This document shows positions 17,382-25,541 of a stretch of DNA of 64,000 bases, one piece after another (position 1 is the stretch's first letter; each line of letters opens with the position of its first letter). Both the position numbers and the translations under genes were made by a program. The notes below the pieces were generated by a model. The model searched no databases, was not told the origin of the DNA, and worked only from the letters and a program-made list of their open reading frames with translations. Source of the stretch: JAXGPL01 sp040766985. GTDB taxonomy: Bacteria > Bacillota > Sulfobacillia > JAUYEG01. The DNA lies in contig JAXGPL010000003.1 in NCBI GenBank assembly GCA_040766985.1, positions 1-64,000 of the forward strand. Reading direction: 5' to 3'.

Positions 17382-18347
17382 ATGAGGAGTGCATTGCTTG
17401 ACCTGGCTAGTGCCAACGGCTTCAGCCTCGCATGGGGCAAGCCGGAGTTACTAGAGAACATCCGCTGCGAATTGGCGAAAAGGAGGGCAGACGGGACCTT
17501 TGCGCAGACCTTCCTCGACTCCCGCTATCTGGACTTCAGGTACCTGCGCGAAGTGCCCTTCGAAGCCCGGACCATCGGCGTCGTCTCGATACCCGTCTCC
17601 GCGTACACCTTGGACCTGGGGACAGCAGAAGGGCCGCTTGAAGCCGTGGTCCCTCCGATCTACTTCCTGCCGCCGGGCAGGTGGAAACCGGTTATCGCGC
17701 TGCTCGACAGGGCTATGGAGGCGCAGGGGTTCCACTGCTCGTACGCGCATCTGCCGTCCAAGAGCGTCGGAGCCCGCCTGGGCCTCACTCACTACGGCCG
17801 CAACAACGTCACCTATACGCCGGAAGCAGGCAGCTACCACTTCATGGTCGGGTTCGCAACGGACGCGGACCTCGGGTGGAGCACTGGTAATGGCCCGGTT
17901 GAACCGCGCCTCCTGTCCGAGTGTGAAGGTTGCGACCGCTGCCTTGCCGCGTGCCCGACCAAGGCTCTCTCGGCCGACCGGTTTGTGATGCGCCACGAGC
18001 GCTGCCTTACGCTGTGGAACGAAATGCCGGGCGATTTCCCTGCCTTTGTTGCGCCGCACCTTCATCACACGCTCATGGGGTGTACCCGGTGCACAGACGT
18101 ATGCCCGGCGAACAAGGGCAAGTTGCGGACAGCACGCTTGGGAGCACTGGCGCAGGACGAGGTTGAGGCGGTCGTCGAGTGGGCGGCCGGCGGGCGCGTC
18201 TGGCCGCCGCCGGCAGACCGCGCTGGATTGGTGGAGAAGGCTGCGGCCCGGCTGCGCGGACTAGGGCTTGTGCCGGAGGGGGACGAGCCGACTTGGCTCC
18301 GAAACCTCGCGGCACTGGTGATTGCGCAACGTATCCGCCGGGCATAA
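17382..18347 (+). CDS. QueG-like 4Fe-4S protein
   Basis: 321 residues. Two [4Fe-4S] motifs are visible: C181-x2-C184-x2-C187-x3-C191P, with C208, and C234-x2-C237-x3-C241P, as in epoxyqueuosine reductase. An N-terminal alpha/beta part (ARTIGVVSIPVSAYTL) resembles the QueG cobalamin-binding half, and GARLGLTHYGRNNVTYTP resembles its LG..GKN..L motif. The HEAT-repeat tail of QueG is absent. It may therefore be a reductive-dehalogenase or QueG relative with another substrate. It is divergent from the SDR gene. Confidence 0.7.
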   Translation: MRSALLDLASANGFSLAWGKPELLENIRCELAKRRADGTFAQTFLDSRYLDFRYLREVPFEARTIGVVSIPVSAYTLDLGTAEGPLEAVVPPIYFLPPGRWKPVIALLDRAMEAQGFHCSYAHLPSKSVGARLGLTHYGRNNVTYTPEAGSYHFMVGFATDADLGWSTGNGPVEPRLLSECEGCDRCLAACPTKALSADRFVMRHERCLTLWNEMPGDFPAFVAPHLHHTLMGCTRCTDVCPANKGKLRTARLGALAQDEVEAVVEWAAGGRVWPPPADRAGLVEKAAARLRGLGLVPEGDEPTWLRNLAALVIAQRIRRA

Positions 18348-18492
18348 CGGACCCTGTGTCGTCTGGCCTCATGGCCGATGGCTTCCCTGCTGCCGATACC
18401 TGCGGCATGGTTCTTGCGTAAGGTGCCGGCCGACGCCGTGAATCGAGCATGGGCGGCTTCGGTCGCGGGTTTCGGCGTACAGGGAGGAACCA

Positions 18493-19479
18493 ATGGCGCT
18501 ACAGATCCAGGTTGAGGGGTTGACCAAGACGTTCAAGGTCGGCAAGCGACAAGCCGGCCTTTGGAATGCACTTAAAGGGGTCGCCCGGCGCGAATACGTG
18601 ACGGTGCGGGCGCTGGACGGCGTTTCCTTCAGCGTTGACAGGGGCGAGTTGGTGGGCTACGTCGGCCCTAACGGGGCTGGGAAATCCACGACGGTCAAGA
18701 TCCTGAGCGGAATCCTTGTGCCCGACGGCGGCGTGTGCAAAGTGATGGGCCGTACCCCCTGGCGGGACCGCATCGATCACGTCGCTCACATCGGGGTGGT
18801 CTTTGGCCAGCGGTCCCAGTTGTGGTGGGATTTGCCCGTAGCGGACTCATTTGAACTGCTGCGCGATATCTACCGGGTTCCCGCAGCGCAATACCGCCGA
18901 ACGCGCGATTCGCTCGTTGAGAGACTCGACCTCGCCCACCTGCTCGAAATACCCGTACGGCAACTGAGCCTCGGCCAGCGCATGCGCTGTGACCTTGCGG
19001 CATCGTTGCTCCACTCCCCGCCACTGGTGTTCCTCGACGAGCCGACGATCGGGCTGGATGCGGTGGCAAAGCTTGCGGTACGCGACTTCGTCCGCGAACT
19101 CAACCGGGAACAGGGGACGACGGTCATCCTCACCACGCACGACATGGACGACATCGAGTCGCTTTGCCAACGGGTGATCGTCATTGGGCGGGGTACCATC
19201 CTGCTGGACGGTTCGCTGGCGGCGCTCCGGGCGAGGGTGCCGGCGGAACGCAGATTGCTTGTCGAGATGAACCGCGCCGACCTCAACGTTCCTCTGCCGG
19301 GTATCACAGCGGTCAGCCGGGAGGGAGAGCGGGCCTGCCTGCACTTTGACCCGGCGATGATTGCCCCGGCCGAGCTTGTGTCCTGGCTTTCCGAGCATTA
19401 CGAGATCCGGGATTTCCTCGTCGAGGACTTGCCCATCGAGCAGATCGTCGCGCGTCTCTATGCGGAGCTTGGACTATGA
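18493..19479 (+). CDS. ABC transporter ATP-binding protein (ABC-2 exporter type)
   Basis: 328 residues with Walker A GPNGAGKST (58-66), signature LSLGQ (158-162), Walker B LVFLDEPT (from about 178) and the switch His in TTHD (H216). The long N-terminal extension (KVGKRQAGLWNALKGVARREYV) and the C-terminal 90 residues are typical of ATPases paired with COG4587/COG3694 permeases. GGGAGGAA lies upstream of the ATG. The stop overlaps the first permease start (ATGA, 19476-19479). Confidence 0.92.
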   Translation: MALQIQVEGLTKTFKVGKRQAGLWNALKGVARREYVTVRALDGVSFSVDRGELVGYVGPNGAGKSTTVKILSGILVPDGGVCKVMGRTPWRDRIDHVAHIGVVFGQRSQLWWDLPVADSFELLRDIYRVPAAQYRRTRDSLVERLDLAHLLEIPVRQLSLGQRMRCDLAASLLHSPPLVFLDEPTIGLDAVAKLAVRDFVRELNREQGTTVILTTHDMDDIESLCQRVIVIGRGTILLDGSLAALRARVPAERRLLVEMNRADLNVPLPGITAVSREGERACLHFDPAMIAPAELVSWLSEHYEIRDFLVEDLPIEQIVARLYAELGL

Positions 19480-20276
19480 GGGCATACGCGTCGCTCCTGC
19501 GGATGAGGCTCTTGATGCTGCTCCAGTATCGCATCGCCGCGTTGGCGGGCATTGGGACGCAGTTCTTCTTCGGCCTCGTGCGTGTGATGGTGTTCCAGGC
19601 GTTCTTCAGGTCCAGCACGGTCGTACAGCCCATGACCTTAGCCCAAACGGTCACCTACATCTGGCTCGGCCAAGCCCTGCTTGGAATCCTGCCATGGAAC
19701 GGCGACGCCGAGGTGCAGGAATTGGTGCGGACGGGCAACGTCGCCTACGAAATCTGCCGCCCGGTCGACCTCTACGGAATGTGGTTCAGCCGGTGCGTCG
19801 CGCTGCGAACGGCAACGACCGCCCTGCGGGCGATCCCGGTTATGGCTATGGCAGGACTGCTTGCTCCAGCTTACCGCGTCGGCCTGCCTCCGTCCGCAGG
19901 GGCCGCGGTGGCGTTCGCGGTGTCTCTTGCCGGTGCAGTCCCGCTCTCGGCGGCGATCACCAACCTCTATGGCATCGTCACGATGTGGACCATATCAGGC
20001 GAAGGCATATCGCGCATCATCCCGACGCTAGCCATGCTGCTATCCGGGCTCACGATTCCGCTGGCGTTCTTCCCAGACTGGCTGCATCCGATCATCCAGG
20101 CACTGCCCTTTGCCGGGGTGATGGACCTGCCATTCCGGTTCTACCTCGGGTCCCTTCCGCCCTGGCAAATAGTGCCGTACCTGGCGTTTCAATTGGCCTG
20201 GACCATAGCGCTGGCATTCCTTGGCCGCAGGTTATTGGCCACCGGACTACGCCGGGTCGTAGTGCAGGGGGGCTAG
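19476..20276 (+). CDS. ABC-2 type permease (COG4587-like)
   Basis: 266 residues with six hydrophobic helices and the ABC-2 permease layout, including the cytoplasmic stretch EVQELVRTGNVAYEICRPVDLYGMW that contacts the ATPase. It overlaps the ATPase gene by 4 bp and is followed after 5 nt by the second permease, so the three form one operon for an exporter. The substrate is unknown. Confidence 0.87.
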   Translation: MRAYASLLRMRLLMLLQYRIAALAGIGTQFFFGLVRVMVFQAFFRSSTVVQPMTLAQTVTYIWLGQALLGILPWNGDAEVQELVRTGNVAYEICRPVDLYGMWFSRCVALRTATTALRAIPVMAMAGLLAPAYRVGLPPSAGAAVAFAVSLAGAVPLSAAITNLYGIVTMWTISGEGISRIIPTLAMLLSGLTIPLAFFPDWLHPIIQALPFAGVMDLPFRFYLGSLPPWQIVPYLAFQLAWTIALAFLGRRLLATGLRRVVVQGG

Positions 20277-20281
20277 CCGAG

Positions 20282-21082
20282 ATGAGCGATGTGCGGCTTT
20301 ACTTCCGGCTGATAAGCATCTCGATCCAGGCCCAAATGCAATACCGGGCATCGTTCGCGATGTACTCCGTTGCCAACTTCCTGATGACGGCCATCGAGTT
20401 CGTCGGCGCCGCGGCCTTATTCGGGCGCTTTGGAAACCTCAACGGTTGGCGCCTGCCTGAAGTCGCCGTGCTGTACGGTGTCATCCACACCGCCTTTGCC
20501 CTGGCCGAGGCGGCGGGGCGGGGTTTCGATGTACTGCACCGGCACGTGCGGGCCGGGACCTTCGACAGGATGCTGCTGCGGCCGCGAAGCACGGTACTGC
20601 AGGTCTTGGGTCAGGACTTCCAGTTGCTACGGGTCGGCCGGCTGGCGCAGGGGCTGATGGTCTTATTCTGGGGGGCCGGCTCGGCCGGGTTGGCCTGGAC
20701 CCCGGCGCGCGCCCTGCTGCTCTGCGCGGCGGTACTCGGCGGAATGCTGCTTCTTTGTGGCCTCTTCGTGCTCCAGGCGACGATGTCGTTCTGGACGGTC
20801 GAGGGCCTGGAGATTGCCAACGTGTTGACGAATGGGGGAGTCGAGGCGGCGCAGTGGCCGATGGATATCTACCGCAACTGGCTGCGGGGGTTCCTCATCT
20901 TCGTTGTACCTCTGGCAACCGTCAATTACTTCCCGGTCTTGGGGCTTCTCGGCAAGAGCGCCTCGCTTGGCCACCCCCCCTACCTGGCCTGGCTGTCGCC
21001 GGCGGTGGGACTTGCGTTCTTTGGGATTAGCCTGCGGATCTGGGGATTCGGCGTGCGTCACTACCACTCGACGGGGAGCTGA
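20282..21082 (+). CDS. ABC-2 type permease (COG3694-like)
   Basis: 266 residues from the ATG at 20282. Six membrane helices are visible, with the conserved loop AEAAGRGFDVLHRHVRAGTFDRMLLRPRS between helices 2 and 3, which mirrors the equivalent loop of its partner. It most likely forms a heterodimer with the 19476-20276 product on the 18493-19479 ATPase. The same frame is open much further upstream, but that part overlaps the other permease and is not coding. Confidence 0.87.
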   Translation: MSDVRLYFRLISISIQAQMQYRASFAMYSVANFLMTAIEFVGAAALFGRFGNLNGWRLPEVAVLYGVIHTAFALAEAAGRGFDVLHRHVRAGTFDRMLLRPRSTVLQVLGQDFQLLRVGRLAQGLMVLFWGAGSAGLAWTPARALLLCAAVLGGMLLLCGLFVLQATMSFWTVEGLEIANVLTNGGVEAAQWPMDIYRNWLRGFLIFVVPLATVNYFPVLGLLGKSASLGHPPYLAWLSPAVGLAFFGISLRIWGFGVRHYHSTGS

Positions 21083-21398
21083 GTGCTCCTCTGCCCCGGC
21101 GGCCGTGAACTCCTCGATCGTCATCCCGAACTCGATGTCCACATACTGCCCGTTGACGGAGCAGGATCCGAACAATGCGCTTCCAACTAGTTTTCCACAA
21201 CCCTCCAGCATCTTCAACCCGAGCGGCCGCAGGCTGATCTTCCGGCCCTGCCAGAAGTACCTTTAGCACCTGGCTTGGGGACATTCCTTCTCGGCAGCAT
21301 AAACGCCCTTGAGGCAGGACCGCGCCAGCTAGCGGGAGAAAGCCATGGCGACGGCGGATGTGGCATGGCAGGGGTTTCCACACTGAGGAGGTCGTTCA
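21083..21398. other. Spacer with a possible minus-strand gene remnant and one copy of an 18-bp repeat
   Basis: A minus-strand frame from about 21259 reads YFWQGRKISLRPLGLK, then GSCSVNGQYVDIEFGMTIEEF. It looks protein-like but has no proper start and runs into the permease gene. It may be a fragment of a lost gene whose family I do not recognise. The 18-bp repeat copy is at 21313-21330, and the ribosome site of the next gene is at 21385-21391. Confidence 0.3.
21313..21330 (+). repeat. 18-bp direct repeat, copy 1
   Basis: GGCAGGACCGCGCCAGCT occurs here and identically at 23489-23506, 69 bp before and 2 bp after the nitrilase-fusion gene. Both are in the same orientation. Confidence 0.75.
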
Positions 21399-23486
21399 GT
21401 GAAGCGGCTGCTCTGCGCCGTGGTAGCGATAGTCATATTGTCTCTGGCCGCCTTTCTGATCTATGACTCGCGAGGGCTAACCGGACCGGTGACTACGGCG
21501 GCTTTCTCCCCGCCCGCGACTGTGGTCGATGAGTACCAGGTCGCTGTAGTCCAGATGCGGTGGGACGTTTCGGATTACTACTGCCGCGAGACATTTGCCC
21601 GCAAGGTCGAGCTAGCCTTTGAGGCGGCAAGGGGCGCCGCAGACCCGGGTCTGCCGTTGCTGATCGTCTTTCCGGAATACGTAGGCACGCCGTGCATCTT
21701 CCAGGGCGCGGAGCAGGCCCTTGCGGAGGGCACCAAGCTGCAGGGGGCCATAAAAGCGATGGTCAAGGGCAACCTGCCAAGCGTTCTGCACCACAAGATC
21801 CGCTACAGCGTGGGATGGCCCCAGGCCGTCGGCCTCGCCAAGGCGCGGATTGCCGGGCAAACCTACGTGGAAACCTTCTCATCTCTCGCCGAACGATACC
21901 GATACTACGTCATCGCCGGCTCTGCCGTGCTGCCCGACTTCAGTTACGACAATGACGGTAAGCTCATCTACCGGGTCCACTCAGGGGAGCTATACAACAC
22001 CTGCTACTTCTTCGGTCCAGACGGCAAGATCATCGGGACGCAGAAGAAAGTCCATCTCACCGAACTAGAATCGGAGGCCGGCCTTGGCCTGACGCCAGGA
22101 CGGCTGGATGACCTGAAAGTCTATGAGACCCCCTTCGGGATCATCGGTATAGCCGTCTGCCTGGATGCATTCAACGATGAGATCGTCGACAAGCTGATCG
22201 CTCTCGGCGCCAACGTGCTCGTCCAGCCTTCGGCCAACTACGGGGCTTGGGATCAGGAGCAGCAGAGCGATTGGCTCCGCAGTTCGCACGGTATGGTCCA
22301 AGCCCATCCTCAATTGCGGCTGGCACTCAACCCAATGATGACGGGGCCGCTGTTCGAGCTGGAGTACGCGGGGCAATCATCTATCTGCGTACCGGCAGCA
22401 GAGGCCCCGGCTCCGCGCAACTACTCAGCCTTGCCCGGTGTCCCTGGGTTTCTAATGATCGCCGATAGTCACAACACAGAACAGGTGCTATACACTGTCA
22501 TCCACCGTCCGCGCCAGGGACCGGTGGTGGGCCCTCTTGACGTACCAGGCTACACGCTCATCGAGTGCCGGTGGTATGACGAAACCCGCGCTCTGCTCGC
22601 CTTGGCTGACTATGGCGAGCAGTCAAAGCTTCGGCTGGTCGTGTACGACATGCTAAGAGAGGCCTGCACCGTCCTATACGAAGGAAACGGATCCGTCAAC
22701 TACGGGGACGACATCATCGTCACCGACGAGCACATCGGAGTCCAGAGCTACAAACGCGCGCTGGTCTTCGACCGGGAGACGCTCAGGCTCGTGTCGGATA
22801 CCACGTGGGACCACCGGGATGGTCTCGGACGCTATTCGCACGACATGACCTATCTGGCAGTGATCCGTGAGGACGGTCTTTACATCAAGGACGTCGCCAC
22901 CGGCAAGGCTAGCCTGCTCGACGGGACGCCCAAGGCCTTGGAACCTGAAGAGCAACTTGGCCACGGCGGGCTCACCTGGTCTCCCGATGATTCCAAGGTC
23001 ATCTTCATCCCCGATTACGGGCGTTCCAGCATCGGACTGATCGATGTCGCGTCGGGTGAGAAGACCCTCTTATCCGGGGGCCAAGATTTCCCATGGCCCG
23101 AAAGCACTGTCGAGTTGCTGCGATGCTGGGTGTTGCCGGGCGACGGGGACATACTCGTCGATGTGCTGAGGGAGAGCGATAATGTCCTCCTCCGACTCAA
23201 TGCGGATCACGGGTACGCGTCACACGAGTTGATCGACGAGGATGGGCGGGAAACCGTGCTCATGGCCGTGCGTGATGGCAAGCTCCTCTACGCCGTACGT
23301 GGCAGCAGGGCAGAACCCAAACGGCTGGTGTGCTACGACTACAATTTGGAGGAGCGGCGTGTCCTGCTGACGACGGACGACTTCATCGTCGGGGCGGACT
23401 TCGCCCCGGACGGGACTAAGGTGCTATGCGTCACCTTACTGGACGGCAAGCACAGACTGCGTGAGGTTACGCTGGCTCCACAGTAG
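21399..23486 (+). CDS. Membrane-anchored nitrilase-superfamily hydrolase fused to a beta-propeller-like domain
   Basis: 695 residues from a GTG with GAGGAGG 7 nt upstream. Residues 3-22 form a signal anchor. The carbon-nitrogen hydrolase domain (about 48-350) has the full catalytic set: E93 in VFPEYVGTP, K217 in GTQKKVHL and C254 in IAVCLDAFND. About 330 further residues show repeating strand patterns typical of TolB/WD-like propellers (LTWSPDDSKVIFIPDYG, VGADFAPDGTKVLCVTLL). The enzyme would act outside the membrane. Nitrilase relatives hydrolyse amides, nitriles or carbamoyl compounds; the substrate here is unknown. It stands alone, bracketed by an 18-bp direct repeat. Confidence 0.8.
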   Translation: MKRLLCAVVAIVILSLAAFLIYDSRGLTGPVTTAAFSPPATVVDEYQVAVVQMRWDVSDYYCRETFARKVELAFEAARGAADPGLPLLIVFPEYVGTPCIFQGAEQALAEGTKLQGAIKAMVKGNLPSVLHHKIRYSVGWPQAVGLAKARIAGQTYVETFSSLAERYRYYVIAGSAVLPDFSYDNDGKLIYRVHSGELYNTCYFFGPDGKIIGTQKKVHLTELESEAGLGLTPGRLDDLKVYETPFGIIGIAVCLDAFNDEIVDKLIALGANVLVQPSANYGAWDQEQQSDWLRSSHGMVQAHPQLRLALNPMMTGPLFELEYAGQSSICVPAAEAPAPRNYSALPGVPGFLMIADSHNTEQVLYTVIHRPRQGPVVGPLDVPGYTLIECRWYDETRALLALADYGEQSKLRLVVYDMLREACTVLYEGNGSVNYGDDIIVTDEHIGVQSYKRALVFDRETLRLVSDTTWDHRDGLGRYSHDMTYLAVIREDGLYIKDVATGKASLLDGTPKALEPEEQLGHGGLTWSPDDSKVIFIPDYGRSSIGLIDVASGEKTLLSGGQDFPWPESTVELLRCWVLPGDGDILVDVLRESDNVLLRLNADHGYASHELIDEDGRETVLMAVRDGKLLYAVRGSRAEPKRLVCYDYNLEERRVLLTTDDFIVGADFAPDGTKVLCVTLLDGKHRLREVTLAPQ

Positions 23487-23488
23487 CG

Positions 23489-23506
23489 GGCAGGACCGCG
23501 CCAGCT
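23489..23506 (+). repeat. 18-bp direct repeat, copy 2
   Basis: Identical to 21313-21330 and located just after the stop of the nitrilase fusion. Its last base is part of the stop codon of the small minus-strand gene at 23506-23725. Confidence 0.75.
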
Positions 23507-23725
23507 CAGCGAAGCCTCTGCCCGAAGAACAGCAGCCCGCCTGTCTCAACGTCCCAGCCGATACCTTTGACCCCTGGCCCGCCGCTCCAAACCCGGTCCC
23601 CGGCCAGGTCAAAGGTACACCCGTCCCCCGCAGGACAGAAGCCCGGCGAGCACAGAGAGCAGCATCGCCCATGTGGCGGGGATTAGCAGCCAGATGAAAA
23701 GACGCCTCTTGCCGGCAATTGCCAC
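23506..23725 (-). CDS. Small membrane protein, one frameshift (hypothetical)
   Basis: From the GTG at 23725 (GGGGGT upstream) the frame reads VAIAGKRRLFIWLLIPATW followed by more hydrophobic residues, a single membrane helix. After a shift near 23612 it continues TFDLAGDRVWSGGPGVKG, GWDVETGGLLFFGQRLR and stops at 23506. The length of 220 bp is not a multiple of three, consistent with one indel. Family unknown; moderate to low certainty that it is a gene. Confidence 0.35.
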
Positions 23726-23853
23726 GTGGAGACCCCCATGGCCAAGGAATGGTGGCCTGACGTCAGTTCAATTGCCCCTGCAGCCTGCCCTTTAGGTAAA
23801 TGCTGGACCGGTTCGGGCGGGGCGCTGTGAGAGGGCGGAGCTGCGCTGGGCCC

Positions 23854-24525
23854 CTAGCCGCCGGCCGCCGCCAACACCCTCTTGACCTTTGCCCCGAGCG
23901 TACTGCACTCCGGGCAATATGTGCCGTCGAACAGGGCACTGCCGATGGTGAATCCCCATGCTCCCGCGTCCACGACCGTCCGGATGCGCGCATCGCTGTT
24001 GATACTGCCGGCGATAACCACCGGCAGGCTGACGGCCCGCACGACCGCCTTGATCAGCTCAGGCACATCGCCATCCCAGCGGTACGCAAGGAGGTCCAGG
24101 CCGTGCACCCCCGGTATCGCGGCGAGCGTCTGCGCGTGTCCGACGATCTCGGCGAGGCTGCCTCGCAGATCGCTGGGGTGATTGACCACCCTGCCGGGGA
24201 ACGGGAAGTACTGAATACCTGTTCCGGCCAGGATTTTGGCGATCTCGGCCGCGTGCGTCCCGCCCATCACGTAGTCCGCGCCGATGCGAGCAGCGTTGTC
24301 TACCGCCCGCAGTTCCTCTTCCTTGACCGGGTTAACCACCTCAAGGACGACCTTCTGCCCGCCGTCGTGCATCGACTTGGCCAGGTCGATCAACTGGGCA
24401 AGCGGCAACCCCACATCTTTGAAACCGACATACCTGAGACCCGAGTCGCGGATCTCCTCGTAGACGGCCGAGGCATTCGGCACTGTCTGATCGTGTTGGG
24501 TGAGCATGAATATGAATTCGGACAC
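23854..24525 (-). CDS. TIM-barrel protein in the acid-sugar operon
   Basis: 223 residues from a GTG with GGGAGG 8 nt upstream. A phosphate-binding (beta/alpha)8 protein: SGLRYVGFKDVGLP, KVVLEVVNP, GADYVMGGTH, GLDLLAYRW, LPVVIAGSINSDARI and GAWGFTIGSALF, the last two like the phosphate loops of HisA or ribulose-phosphate epimerase. It begins 14 nt after the pdxA2-like gene. By context it should act on an acid sugar or its phosphate (isomerase, epimerase or aldolase). The reaction is not established here. Confidence 0.65.
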   Translation of the reverse strand: MSEFIFMLTQHDQTVPNASAVYEEIRDSGLRYVGFKDVGLPLAQLIDLAKSMHDGGQKVVLEVVNPVKEEELRAVDNAARIGADYVMGGTHAAEIAKILAGTGIQYFPFPGRVVNHPSDLRGSLAEIVGHAQTLAAIPGVHGLDLLAYRWDGDVPELIKAVVRAVSLPVVIAGSINSDARIRTVVDAGAWGFTIGSALFDGTYCPECSTLGAKVKRVLAAAGG

Positions 24526-24539
24526 TATACTGCCTCCCG

Positions 24540-25541
24540 TCAACGAACGGCACTCAAAATGGCCGCCTGGCGAATTGCTTCGGTCATGTTGCTTGGATCT
24601 GCGACGCCCTTCCCCGCGATGTCGAAGGCGGTCCCGTGGTCGACGCTAGTCCGCACAAAGGGCAGTCCCACTGTGATGTTCACAGCGGACTCAAGACCCA
24701 ACACCTTGATGGGGCCAAGCCCCTGGTCGTGATACATCGCAACTACGATGTCGTAGTCGCCGCGCCGCGCAAGGTAGAAAGCGGTATCGCCCGGCAGCGG
24801 CCCTCGGGCGTCAATCCCTTCCCGCCGCGCCCGCTCGATGCCGGGGAGGATCTTTTCTTCCTCCTCACGGTTGCCGAACAGCCCGTTCTCGCCGGCATGG
24901 GGGTTAACCCCACATACCGCAATGCGCGGCCGATCCGTCCCCGCCTTGCGCAGCGTGTCATAAGCAAGCCTGATAGTCCCGTACACGCTGTCGGGGGTGA
25001 TCTTGCTGACGGAGTCCAAGAGGCCCTCGTGAATGGTGACAAGGATCACCCTCAGTTGGGGCGAGGAGAACATCATCGCAAAGTCACCCGTGCCCGTCCT
25101 CTCCGCCAGGATCTCGGTGTGGCCCGGGTAGCTATGCCCGCCCAAATGCAAAGCCTCTTTGTTGAGCGGGGCTGTGCAGATGGCATCGACCCTGCCGGCC
25201 GAGGCCATATCGATCGCCGTCACCAGGTACATGTATGCCGCGTGCCCCGCCGCCGCCGAAACCCTCCCGAACGACACCCCGTGCGGGAGGAGGCCCAGAT
25301 CCAGGCAGTCGACAGTGCCGGGCAGGAACACGGCATCTTCAGGACAGTCTATCGCCCGGATATGCAGGCCGGTGGAAAGCAGACCCTCCGCCCGTTGCAG
25401 GATTCCCAGGTCTCCCACCACAAACGGCCTGCATATGTCATACAAATCCGCTGCCGTCAGGGCCTTGAGGATGATCTCCGGTCCGATTCCGGCGGCGTCG
25501 CCCATGGTAATCGCGACAACCGGTCGCCCTTTAGCACGCAT
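24540..25541 (-). CDS. PdxA2-type 4-phospho-acid-sugar dehydrogenase
   Basis: 333 residues, PdxA family: ITMGDAAGIGPEI at the start, CTAPLNKEAL, HSYPGHTEILAERT (metal His), VCGVNPHAGENGLFG, AMYHDQGLGPIK (metal His) and VDHGTAFDIAGKG. PdxA proteins encoded next to a DUF1537 kinase oxidise and decarboxylate D-threonate or D-erythronate 4-phosphate to dihydroxyacetone phosphate, rather than making vitamin B6. The ATG at 25541 has GGGGG 6 nt upstream and lies inside the end of the kinase gene. Confidence 0.85.
   Translation of the reverse strand: MRAKGRPVVAITMGDAAGIGPEIILKALTAADLYDICRPFVVGDLGILQRAEGLLSTGLHIRAIDCPEDAVFLPGTVDCLDLGLLPHGVSFGRVSAAAGHAAYMYLVTAIDMASAGRVDAICTAPLNKEALHLGGHSYPGHTEILAERTGTGDFAMMFSSPQLRVILVTIHEGLLDSVSKITPDSVYGTIRLAYDTLRKAGTDRPRIAVCGVNPHAGENGLFGNREEEEKILPGIERARREGIDARGPLPGDTAFYLARRGDYDIVVAMYHDQGLGPIKVLGLESAVNITVGLPFVRTSVDHGTAFDIAGKGVADPSNMTEAIRQAAILSAVR

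Noticed and set aside
19361..20281. Long plus-strand frame upstream of and in frame with the second ABC permease.
   Set aside because: It overlaps the ATPase and first permease genes, has the Arg/Pro-rich make-up of a wrong-frame translation, and the ATG at 20282 fits the family length.
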